DNA of 6,390 nucleotides from positions 1-6,390 of the forward strand of contig JAHEFL010000108.1 in NCBI GenBank assembly GCA_024640205.1, read 5' to 3'. Origin of the DNA: Flavobacteriales bacterium (lineage in GTDB: Bacteria > Bacteroidota > Bacteroidia > Flavobacteriales_F > PHOS-HE28). Below are positions 1-6,390 of the stretch, one piece after another. Position 1 is the first letter of the stretch. The number at the start of each line of letters is the position of its first letter. A program made the translations under genes and the position numbers. Below the pieces are notes generated by a model. It saw only the letters and a list, made by a program, of their open reading frames with translations, ran no database searches and was not told where the DNA came from.

Positions 1-3000
1 CCGGTCGTGAAGTCCATCCCCTATGTGAACAAGCCGGAGGATATCACCCCCGGTGTCGCCAACTGGTACGCGAGCACCTACTACGATGGACAGGATTTCG
101 CCAGTGTTCTGGTGAAGACCCGCGAAGGACGTCCCATCCATATCAAGGGCAACCCACGCTTCGGTATCAACCGGAATCCAGGTCTCGACAAGGGCTCCAT
201 CAATGCCCGGATCAACAGCTCGGTGCTTTCATTGTATGACAGTGAGCGCCTGAAGGCTCCGGTCAAGGGCGGTGCGGAAGGCATCGTGGAAAGCAACTGG
301 GACGATGCGGACAACGCCATCGGCAAAGGCCTGGATGCCGCGAACGGGGCCGGCAAGCGCATGGTACTGTTGACGAACACGGTCATCGGTCCGAGTACGC
401 TGGCGGCCGTGGCCAAATTCAAGGAGCGCTACCCGGCATTGGAGCATGTGCAATATGACTCAGTGAGCTATTCCGGCTTGACCGCGGCCAATGCAAAGAG
501 CTTCGGCAAGCGCGTGATGCCATCGTATGACCTGACCCGTGCGGATGTGATCGTGGGTGTGGGTGCCGATTTCCTGAGCAGTTGGGGGACCACCACACAG
601 AATACCTGGCAGTACTCCAGCCGCCGGGACCCGTCCTCGTCGAAGATGAGCCGGCACTGGCAGTTCGAGGCCCGCATGAGCCTTGCAGGTGCGAATGCCG
701 ATGTGCGTGTACCCATGCTTCCAAGTGAACTCCCGCTCGTGGTCATCGGCCTGCATGATGCGATCGCGCAGAAGGCCGGCGGTGCGACCATCGGTGGCGG
801 CTCGGACAATGAGCAGGTGGCGCGTTGTGCTTCGGAGTTGCTTGCGGCCAAGGGTCGGAGCCTCGTGATCTGCGATACCAACGACGAAGGGGTGCAGGTG
901 CTGGTGAACAGCATCAACCACATGCTCGGTAATTACGGAAGCACCATCGACCTGGCGAACCACACCTATTTCAAGCAAGGTGACGATGCGGCCGTGGCCC
1001 GGTTGGTGAAGGACATGAACGCAGGCGCCATAGGAGCACTGCTCATCGCCGATGTGAACCCTTGCTACACCCTGGCGGATGCCGAGGGCTTCAGGACCGG
1101 ATTGGCGAAGGTGGGCCTATCGGTGAGCTTCAGCCGCTATGCGGATGAGACCGCAAGCCTCTGCCAGTGGACCTGTCCGGACCATCACTTCCTCGAAGGG
1201 TGGAACGACTTCATGCCCATGGTGGGCCAGTATGCGCTTGCGCAGCCGACCATTCAGCCGCTTTTCGCAACGCGCCAGTGGCAGGAGAGCCTGTTGCGCT
1301 GGAGCGGATCATACACTTCCTGGTATTCCTTCCTGCGCGGCACCTGGAAGAGCAACCTGGCGACTTACGGCGGTGCCGAGGCACTTTTTGAGGAGACTTG
1401 GAACAGCGCGGTACATAATGGTGTGTTCGCCGTCCCTGTCGGAGATGCCGAGATACCTGCATTCAATGCGGACCTGAGCGCTGCTGGAGCGGCTGCGAAG
1501 AAGTGCGCCCAGAAAGGCGATGGATTCGAAGTGGTGCTTTACACTTCAGAAGCGATCGGGGATGGCCAGCATGCCAACAACCCTTGGCTGCAGGAAATGC
1601 CGGACCCGCTGACCAAGATCACGTGGGACAACTACGTGTGCATGAGCCCGACGGATGTGGCGGAAATGACCCTCAACATGTATCTGGGTGAGCAGGGTCC
1701 CGCCAGTCTCATCACAGTGGGCGTGAATGGCAGGGAGTTGACCCTGCCTGTTGTGCCTGCACCCGGACAGAAACCAGGTTCCATCTCCATCGCGCTGGGT
1801 TATGGTCGCGGTGCCAATGGTGAGAAGGTGGGCAAGGCGGCCTGCGTTACGGACCATGAAGGCGAATTCCGCCCGGTGGGTGTGAATGCCTACCCGATGA
1901 CCGCACTAGTGGATGGCTCGGTGCGCTACACCGCCGTGGGAGCTAACCTGACCAAGACCGGTGGAACCTATCCGGTGGCCATCACGCAGACGCACCTGAC
2001 GCACATGGACCGCCACAGCGTGGTGCGTGAGACCTCGCTCGGGGTCTTCAAGGCAGGCGATAAAGAGGCATACAATTACACGCATGCACTGGCCGTGCAC
2101 GAGGATGTGAACGGCGATGGTGTGATCAACGCGCAGGATAAGAAGCCCGTCGCTGAGTTCGATCTGTGGCAAGAACACCCGGTGGAAGGCGTGGGACACC
2201 GCTGGGGTTTGAGCATCGACCTCAACAGTTGCATCGGATGCGGCGCTTGCATCACGGCTTGCAATAGCGAGAACAACATCTCCGTGGTCGGCAAGGACGA
2301 AGTGCGGAGGAGCAGGGAGATGCACTGGTTGCGTCTGGACCGCTATTACTCTTCGGACACGACCAAGGAGTCAGCCAAAAAGAAAGGCTTGGGCAAGATC
2401 GACACCTACCTGGACATGGAGGTGCCGAGCGAAAGTCCGAAGGTGGTCTTCATGCCGGTGATGTGCCAGCATTGCAACCACGCGCCCTGCGAAACGGTTT
2501 GTCCGGTGGCGGCGACCACGCACAGCAACGAGGGTCTCAACCAGATGACCTACAACCGCTGCATCGGCACACGCTACTGCGCGAACAACTGTCCGTACAA
2601 GGTGCGTCGCTTCAACTGGTTCAATTATGTCAGTGACAAGTTCGGCGAGGTGAATCCCGCTTGGGACGACCTGGGCAGGATGGTGCTGAACCCGGATGTG
2701 ACGGTGCGCGCTCGTGGAGTGATCGAGAAGTGCAGCATGTGCGTCCAGAGCATCCAGGCCGGCAAGCTGGAAGCCAAGAAGGCCGGTCGTCCGGTACAGG
2801 ATGGGGATATCGAGACCGCTTGCAGTGCTGCCTGCGGCAACGGTGCCATCGTGTTCGGCGACCTGAACGACAAGAAGAGCAAGGTGCAAAGCCTGGCGTC
2901 AAGTGACCGCAGCTATCACATGCTCGAGGAGATCGGGGTGAAGCCCAATGTGAACTACCTGGTGAAGGTGAGGAACGTGGAGGAAGGGACCGAAATGAAC

Positions 3001-3009
3001 AACGCCTGA
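1..3009 (+). CDS. actB: ACIII iron-sulfur subunit ActB (molybdopterin oxidoreductase-like/4Fe-4S fusion), 5' partial
   Basis: ActB is the large periplasm-facing subunit of alternative complex III and carries electrons from the quinol site toward the haem subunits. The window opens inside the gene: frame 1 is open from base 1 and reads PVVKSIPYVNKPEDITPGVA, which is internal sequence in Bacteroidota ActB. Roughly the first 70 residues, including the expected Tat-type RR signal, are missing. Numbering from base 1, residues 1 to about 690 form the molybdopterin-enzyme-like domain (ADVIVGVGADFLSSW begins at residue 181); in this family it is known to lack the molybdenum cofactor. Residues about 735-985 form the ferredoxin-like domain. 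Its cysteines are C744/747/750/754, C822/825/830/834, C854/860/864 and C911/914/941/945. The third group has Thr857 where a fourth cysteine would sit, which fits three [4Fe-4S] plus one [3Fe-4S]. The gene ends 19 bases before actC. Family assignment is very secure. Confidence 0.96.
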   Translation, partial: PVVKSIPYVNKPEDITPGVANWYASTYYDGQDFASVLVKTREGRPIHIKGNPRFGINRNPGLDKGSINARINSSVLSLYDSERLKAPVKGGAEGIVESNWDDADNAIGKGLDAANGAGKRMVLLTNTVIGPSTLAAVAKFKERYPALEHVQYDSVSYSGLTAANAKSFGKRVMPSYDLTRADVIVGVGADFLSSWGTTTQNTWQYSSRRDPSSSKMSRHWQFEARMSLAGANADVRVPMLPSELPLVVIGLHDAIAQKAGGATIGGGSDNEQVARCASELLAAKGRSLVICDTNDEGVQVLVNSINHMLGNYGSTIDLANHTYFKQGDDAAVARLVKDMNAGAIGALLIADVNPCYTLADAEGFRTGLAKVGLSVSFSRYADETASLCQWTCPDHHFLEGWNDFMPMVGQYALAQPTIQPLFATRQWQESLLRWSGSYTSWYSFLRGTWKSNLATYGGAEALFEETWNSAVHNGVFAVPVGDAEIPAFNADLSAAGAAAKKCAQKGDGFEVVLYTSEAIGDGQHANNPWLQEMPDPLTKITWDNYVCMSPTDVAEMTLNMYLGEQGPASLITVGVNGRELTLPVVPAPGQKPGSISIALGYGRGANGEKVGKAACVTDHEGEFRPVGVNAYPMTALVDGSVRYTAVGANLTKTGGTYPVAITQTHLTHMDRHSVVRETSLGVFKAGDKEAYNYTHALAVHEDVNGDGVINAQDKKPVAEFDLWQEHPVEGVGHRWGLSIDLNSCIGCGACITACNSENNISVVGKDEVRRSREMHWLRLDRYYSSDTTKESAKKKGLGKIDTYLDMEVPSESPKVVFMPVMCQHCNHAPCETVCPVAATTHSNEGLNQMTYNRCIGTRYCANNCPYKVRRFNWFNYVSDKFGEVNPAWDDLGRMVLNPDVTVRARGVIEKCSMCVQSIQAGKLEAKKAGRPVQDGDIETACSAACGNGAIVFGDLNDKKSKVQSLASSDRSYHMLEEIGVKPNVNYLVKVRNVEEGTEMNNA
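2104..2139 (+). other. EF-hand/dockerin-like calcium-loop motif inside actB
   Basis: Residues 702-713 of the visible ActB read DVNGDGVINAQD. This fits the 12-residue EF-hand loop rule: acidic or Asn side chains at positions 1, 3, 5 and 12, Gly at 6 and a hydrophobic residue at 8. It also resembles half of a type I dockerin repeat. It lies in the linker between the molybdopterin-like domain and the iron-sulfur domain, about 30 residues before the first cluster cysteine. The motif is seen directly; calcium binding is inferred. Confidence 0.55.
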
Positions 3010-3017
3010 GGATAACG

Positions 3018-3024
3018 AAGAGGA
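3018..3024 (+). promoter_or_regulatory. Possible Shine-Dalgarno-like sequence before actC
   Basis: AAGAGGA lies four bases upstream of the actC ATG, in the 19-base actB-actC gap. The purine run resembles a ribosome binding site, but the spacing is short and Bacteroidota often initiate without a strong Shine-Dalgarno match. It supports the ATG at 3029 only weakly. Confidence 0.35.
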
Positions 3025-3028
3025 ATCC

Positions 3029-4414
3029 ATGCATTCAGAAGCTGCGATCCGTACACCGCTCATCCTGGGTCATAAGACCTACCATGATATCACCAACGAT
3101 ATCGTGGCGCCGATCGAGAACAAAGCCCCGAGGGGCTGGTATGTCCTGATGGGCATCGCCGGCCTTATCGCAGCCTATGGCACGGGCTGCATCCTGTACC
3201 TCATCAGCAAAGGCATCGGTGTCTGGGGTCTGAACAAGACGGTGGATTGGGCCTGGGACATCACGAACTTCGTTTGGTGGGTGGGTATCGGTCACGCCGG
3301 TACGCTCATCAGCGCAGTGCTTCTTCTCTTCCGGCAGAAGTGGCGCATGGCCATCAACCGTAGTGCGGAGGCGATGACCATTTTCGCTGTCATCATGGCG
3401 GCCACCTTCCCTGGGATACACATGGGACGTATCTGGATGGCATACTGGGTGTTCCCCTTGCCCAACCAGTTCGGTTCACTCTGGGTGAACTTCAACAGCC
3501 CGCTGCTGTGGGACGTGTTCGCGATCAGCACGTACTTCTCCGTTTCGCTCGTCTTCTGGTACATCGGCCTCATTCCGGATTTCGCCACCATCCGCGACAA
3601 GGTCACGCGTCCAGCGATGAAAAAGGTCTATGGCATCCTCAGTTTCGGCTGGACGGGTAACGCCAAGGCCTGGACACGTTTCGAGGAGGTGAGCCTGGTG
3701 CTCGCAGGCATCGCCACCCCACTTGTATTCTCCGTGCACAGTGTGGTAAGTATGGACTTCGCCACATCCATCATTCCGGGTTGGCACACCACGATCTTCC
3801 CTCCTTATTTCGTGAGCGGGGCCGTGTTCAGCGGATTTGCCATGGTACTCACGCTGCTGCTCGTGATGCGCAAGGTGATGCACCTGGAGAACTACATCAC
3901 GGTGAAGCATGTGGAATACATGAACATCGTGATCATCGTCACCGGATCGATCGTGGGTGTGGCCTACATTACCGAACTGTTCATCAGTTGGTACAGCGGT
4001 GTGGAATACGAGAGCTATGCCTTCATCAACCGGGCCACGGGGCCTTACTGGTGGGCATACTGGAGTATGATGACCTGCAATGTCATCAGTCCCCAGCTTT
4101 TCTGGATCAAGAAACTGCGTACCAACCTGGCGTTCACGTTCTTCATGAGCATCATCGTGAATATCGGTATGTGGTTCGAACGCTTCGTGATCATCGTCAC
4201 CAGCCTGCACCGGGACTATCTGCCCAGCAGCTGGACCATGTTCCACCCTACCTGGGTGGATGTAGGCGTGTTCATCGGCACACTCGGCATTTTCTTCACG
4301 CTGTACCTGCTCTTTGCACGGTACTTCCCCGTGCTTGCACTGAACGAGGTGAAGTCCATCCTCAAGGTGAGTGGTGAGAGCTACAAGCAGGAGGCCCAAA
4401 AACATCATCACTGA
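3029..4414 (+). CDS. actC: ACIII membrane subunit ActC (NrfD/PsrC-like)
   Basis: ActC is the polytopic inner-membrane subunit of alternative complex III and belongs to the NrfD/polysulfide reductase membrane-subunit family. Published ACIII structures place the quinol site here, next to the ActB iron-sulfur domain, and propose a proton half-channel in it. The 461-residue length is normal. After a soluble N-terminus containing PLILGHKTYHD, I count ten hydrophobic segments, near residues 37-59, 80-104, 112-137, 158-182, 219-243, 257-282, 297-323, 335-356, 363-391 and 405-435. The segment PNQFGSLWVNFNSPLLWDVF is typical of the family. His131 (in FPGIHMGRIW), Asp162 (in LLWDVF) and Glu316 (in YITELF) are candidates for quinol or proton handling by position; this is inference. 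The tail ends in three histidines. The stop is five bases before actD, so translational coupling is likely. The ATG start matches the family N-terminus. Confidence 0.96.
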   Translation: MHSEAAIRTPLILGHKTYHDITNDIVAPIENKAPRGWYVLMGIAGLIAAYGTGCILYLISKGIGVWGLNKTVDWAWDITNFVWWVGIGHAGTLISAVLLLFRQKWRMAINRSAEAMTIFAVIMAATFPGIHMGRIWMAYWVFPLPNQFGSLWVNFNSPLLWDVFAISTYFSVSLVFWYIGLIPDFATIRDKVTRPAMKKVYGILSFGWTGNAKAWTRFEEVSLVLAGIATPLVFSVHSVVSMDFATSIIPGWHTTIFPPYFVSGAVFSGFAMVLTLLLVMRKVMHLENYITVKHVEYMNIVIIVTGSIVGVAYITELFISWYSGVEYESYAFINRATGPYWWAYWSMMTCNVISPQLFWIKKLRTNLAFTFFMSIIVNIGMWFERFVIIVTSLHRDYLPSSWTMFHPTWVDVGVFIGTLGIFFTLYLLFARYFPVLALNEVKSILKVSGESYKQEAQKHHH

Positions 4415-4419
4415 GCGAC

Positions 4420-4953
4420 ATGGCGAACAAGGTCATCTACGCCGTTTACGAGGATCCCGAACTGTTGAAGGACGGGGCCCGCAAGCTGGTGTCCAGCGGC
4501 ATCAAGGTGAAGGATGTGTTCTCACCCTTCCCGGTGCACGGTATCGATCCGATCATCGGCATAACCCGCACGCGTTTGGGTATCGTCAGCTTCATGTTCG
4601 GCATCACGGGCACGTGCCTGGCTATTCTGGGGATCTGGTACTTCAACATCTTCGACTGGCCCATGAACATCGGTGGAAAGCCTAGCCAGGCGCTTTACAA
4701 GAACCTGCCGGCATTCATCCCGGTCACGTTCGAATTCACCGTGCTGTGCGCTGCGCATGGTATGGCGATCACCTACCTCATCCGCAACAAGACCCTGCCG
4801 GGCATGCCGGCCCGGAATCCGGACCCACGCAGCACCGATGACAAGTTCATCATCGAGGTGCGTACCAATGAGAACCACGGCCATTCGTCGGAGCAGATCA
4901 CAGAGCTGCTGCGTGGCACTTCCGTTCTCGAGATCAACGAACGCCAGTACTGA
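4420..4953 (+). CDS. actD: ACIII subunit ActD (DUF3341)
   Basis: ActD is a small membrane subunit of alternative complex III in the DUF3341 family. It holds no cofactor and is thought to be structural, packing beside the other membrane subunits. The 177-residue protein starts with a soluble domain (MANKVIYAVYEDPE) that includes the family segment SPFPVHGID at residues 35-43. A helical hairpin follows, with membrane segments at about residues 53-75 and 98-121; Glu105 and His113 lie in the second helix. The rest is a polar tail of about 55 residues ending LEINERQY. The ATG is five bases after the actC stop, and the actD stop is seven bases before the actE start. I see no clear Shine-Dalgarno sequence, so translation probably depends on the upstream gene. 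The length and the position between actC and actE are as expected for Bacteroidota. Confidence 0.94.
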   Translation: MANKVIYAVYEDPELLKDGARKLVSSGIKVKDVFSPFPVHGIDPIIGITRTRLGIVSFMFGITGTCLAILGIWYFNIFDWPMNIGGKPSQALYKNLPAFIPVTFEFTVLCAAHGMAITYLIRNKTLPGMPARNPDPRSTDDKFIIEVRTNENHGHSSEQITELLRGTSVLEINERQY

Positions 4954-4960
4954 GCCCGAG

Positions 4961-5035
4961 ATGATCCAACGTAAACCGACAACCAGCCTGACCTTCAGCG
5001 CCATCGCAGCGATGGGCCTGCTGATGACCTCATGC
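4961..5035 (+). other. Type II (lipoprotein) signal peptide of ActE
   Basis: Residues 1-25 show a charged start (MIQRKP), a hydrophobic core and the lipobox-like end LLMTSC, with Cys25 as the predicted lipidated residue, followed by SGD. Met at the -3 position is less common than Leu, but it is tolerated. It anchors the cytochrome to the membrane and fixes the actE start at 4961. ACIII haem subunits are known lipoproteins in Bacteroidota. Confidence 0.85.
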
Positions 5036-5641
5036 TCCGGCGATGTGAACAGCCCTGGTGTGGAGTACATGCCTGACATGTACCGTAGCCCAGCGGTGGA
5101 GGCCTACGTGGACTTCGGCCAGGATCCCTACATCTTCAGTGAAGAACTGGCCAGGGAGCAACGCGAACGCCCGAGTGCACGCAAACCGGTGGATGGCACG
5201 ATCTCCTTCTCGCAGGACGCTACCAAGGCGATGTACCGCATGCCCTATCCCTACCCGAACACGGTGGATGGATACGAGCAGGCTGGACTGGAGCTGAAAA
5301 GCCCGATCGCGATGACGGAGTCCACCGTGGAGCAAGGCAAGGTGATCTACACCAAGTTCTGCGTTCAATGCCATGGGGAAAAAGGTGCTGGCAACGGCCC
5401 GGTGGTGGAACGGGGCGGTCATCCGCCTCCCGGTGCCTACGACGGTCCGTTGAAGGATCTGCCGGAAGGGAAGATGTTCCACACGATCACTTACGGCAAG
5501 GGTGTGATGGGGAGCCACGCATCCCAGCTGAACAAGGAGGAGCGCTGGCTGGTGATCCAGTACGTGAAGTACTTGCAGGCGGGTGGTAAGATGCCGGGTG
5601 CTGCACCGGTCGCTGCGAGCGATACAACAACAGCGATCTGA
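4961..5641 (+). CDS. actE: ACIII mono-haem cytochrome c lipoprotein ActE
   Basis: ActE is the mono-haem cytochrome c subunit of alternative complex III and passes electrons toward the terminal acceptor on the periplasmic side. The 226-residue protein begins with a lipoprotein signal and a cysteine at residue 25. The ACIII-typical segment VEYMPDMYRSPAVEAYVD follows at about residues 34-51. The haem motif is CVQCH at residues 134-138, in the context YTKFCVQCHGEKGAGNGP. Met183 in YGKGVMGSH is the likely second axial ligand, and LNKEERWLVIQYVKYLQ is the usual C-terminal helix of a class I cytochrome c. The last residues are Ala/Thr-rich. The frame is open back to 4673, but the ATG at 4961 is chosen because it follows the actD stop and directly precedes the signal peptide; the extension would read through actD in another frame. 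The cytochrome domain and context make the call secure. Confidence 0.95.
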   Translation: MIQRKPTTSLTFSAIAAMGLLMTSCSGDVNSPGVEYMPDMYRSPAVEAYVDFGQDPYIFSEELAREQRERPSARKPVDGTISFSQDATKAMYRMPYPYPNTVDGYEQAGLELKSPIAMTESTVEQGKVIYTKFCVQCHGEKGAGNGPVVERGGHPPPGAYDGPLKDLPEGKMFHTITYGKGVMGSHASQLNKEERWLVIQYVKYLQAGGKMPGAAPVAASDTTTAI

Positions 5642-5667
5642 ACTAGGACGAATACGGAACAGAAGCG

Positions 5668-6390
5668 ATGAACTTCACCTTCAGCAAACGGGCCCGTGGG
5701 ATCAGCATGGCGCTGATCATTCTAGGAGCGGTGGCCACGTTGGTCGGCGTCCTTGGCGACCATACGGATCATCACCAGCGGAGCTGGGCCAACCTGCTCG
5801 TCAATGGTTTCTTCTTCCTGGGCATCGGCTTGGGTGGTTTGTTCTTCTTTGCCTTGCAGAATGCCACGGAAACGGCATGGACCGTCCTGGTGAGGAGGGT
5901 GTTCGAAGGCATCATGAGCTATGTCCCGGTCGGCGCTGTGGTCATGGTGATCGTATTGGCAGCAGGCAGCATGCACATGCACCATATCTATCACTGGATG
6001 GACCACACTTTGTACCATGAGTACGTGGTGGGCGAAGGTGCTGAAGCCACTTATTCCGATGAAATGGTGGAAGGCGCCATGGCGAACCCGAATTACGACG
6101 CGCTCATCGCGAACAAGGCGGCATTCCTGAACCAGCCCTTTTTCTGGCTTCGTTCGATCGCCTACCTGATGGTGTTCATCCTGTTCGCGCGTTGGTTCCG
6201 GAGCAAGAGCCTGGCCATGGACCAGCAAAGCGGGGAAAGCTTGGTGAAGACCCACCTGCTCCTGTACCGTCGTGGTGCCTTGTTCCTGGTGTTCTTCGCG
6301 GTGTTCAGCAGCACACTCGCCTGGGATTGGATCATGAGCATTGATACGCATTGGTTCAGCACCCTCTTCGGATGGTATGTGTTCAGCGGT
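5668..6390 (+). CDS. actF: ACIII membrane subunit ActF, 3' partial
   Basis: ActF is the second large membrane subunit of alternative complex III, often annotated as a quinol:cytochrome c oxidoreductase subunit. It is distantly related to ActC and carries a proposed proton half-channel. The frame runs from the ATG at 5668 to the window edge without a stop, giving 241 residues; family members run to roughly 400 or more. The N-terminus MNFTFSKRARGISMALIILG and the late segment SSTLAWDWIMSIDTHWFSTL followed by FGWYVFSG match the family closely. Hydrophobic segments lie near residues 12-30, 42-64, 84-101, 156-174 and 197-217, with another beginning at about 228. A His-rich stretch (His103, 105, 106, 109, 113, 117) leads into a polar loop of about 40 residues. 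The gene starts 26 bases after actE, with no clear Shine-Dalgarno sequence. An in-frame ATG at 5707 is possible but would remove the conserved N-terminus. Confidence 0.93.
   Translation, partial: MNFTFSKRARGISMALIILGAVATLVGVLGDHTDHHQRSWANLLVNGFFFLGIGLGGLFFFALQNATETAWTVLVRRVFEGIMSYVPVGAVVMVIVLAAGSMHMHHIYHWMDHTLYHEYVVGEGAEATYSDEMVEGAMANPNYDALIANKAAFLNQPFFWLRSIAYLMVFILFARWFRSKSLAMDQQSGESLVKTHLLLYRRGALFLVFFAVFSSTLAWDWIMSIDTHWFSTLFGWYVFSG

Noticed and set aside
460..978. 172-codon minus-strand frame opposite actB
   Set aside because: It is one of several antisense frames within actB, as expected for GC-rich coding sequence. None shows a recognisable protein.
2821..2850. Gly in place of Pro after the last cluster cysteine (CSAACGNGA) as a possible defect
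   Set aside because: The residue after this cysteine appears variable among the ActB proteins I recall, and all four cysteines of the group are present, so I do not treat it as damage.
3781..4377. 198-codon plus-strand frame overlapping actC
   Set aside because: It is an out-of-frame shadow with a His- and Arg-rich composition and no sign of a fold or a start signal; actC explains the region.
3476..4411. 311-codon open frame on the minus strand opposite actC
   Set aside because: It is a shadow of the codon bias of actC. Its product is rich in His, Asp and Glu, has no recognisable domain, and lies entirely opposite a secure conserved gene.
4403..4411. Three C-terminal histidines of ActC as a metal site or artificial tag
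   Set aside because: Three residues are too few to be a tag, and the sequence runs on naturally into actD. It is more likely an ordinary polar tail.
5642..5667. Possible terminator or promoter in the actE-actF gap
   Set aside because: The 26-base spacer has no inverted repeat or T-run and no recognisable promoter elements. It looks like an ordinary within-operon gap.
5722..6351. 209-codon open frame on the minus strand opposite actF
   Set aside because: It lies entirely opposite actF, which matches its family along the whole visible length. The product has no recognisable motif.

Overview
This window is an interior piece of an alternative complex III (ACIII, act) operon. ACIII is the membrane quinol:electron-acceptor oxidoreductase that stands in for the cytochrome bc1 complex. 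Five genes lie head to tail on the + strand in the order actB (5' end cut off), actC, actD, actE and actF (3' end cut off). The spacers are only 5 to 26 bases and the genes leave no other room. I see no RNA gene, mobile element, repeat array, CRISPR, promoter or terminator.

The organism is most likely a member of the Bacteroidota, probably a GC-rich relative of the Flavobacteriales. This rests on the gene order, the ActB fusion of a molybdopterin-oxidoreductase-like domain to an iron-sulfur domain, and the close resemblance of all five proteins to Bacteroidota ACIII subunits as I remember them. The lineage is an inference; the family identities are firm.

Layout: bases 1-3009 encode ActB (1002 residues visible), which has an N-terminal molybdopterin-enzyme-like domain and a C-terminal ferredoxin-like domain with 15 cluster cysteines. 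Bases 3029-4414 encode ActC, an NrfD-type ten-helix membrane protein. Bases 4420-4953 encode ActD, a two-helix DUF3341 protein. Bases 4961-5641 encode ActE, a lipid-anchored mono-heme cytochrome c. Bases 5668-6390 encode the first 241 residues of ActF, the second large membrane subunit.

How they work together: quinol is oxidised at the membrane, chiefly at ActC. Electrons pass through the ActB iron-sulfur clusters to the haems of ActA (pentahaem, expected just upstream and not in the window) and ActE, then to a terminal oxidase. ActC and ActF carry the membrane-embedded proton paths proposed for the complex. ActD is a small structural subunit.

I did not find an undescribed system. The points worth a second look are small: an EF-hand/dockerin-like calcium-loop sequence in the ActB interdomain linker, a Cys-to-Thr site marking the expected [3Fe-4S] cluster, a His-rich segment with a long loop in ActF, and start-site corrections for ActB and ActE.
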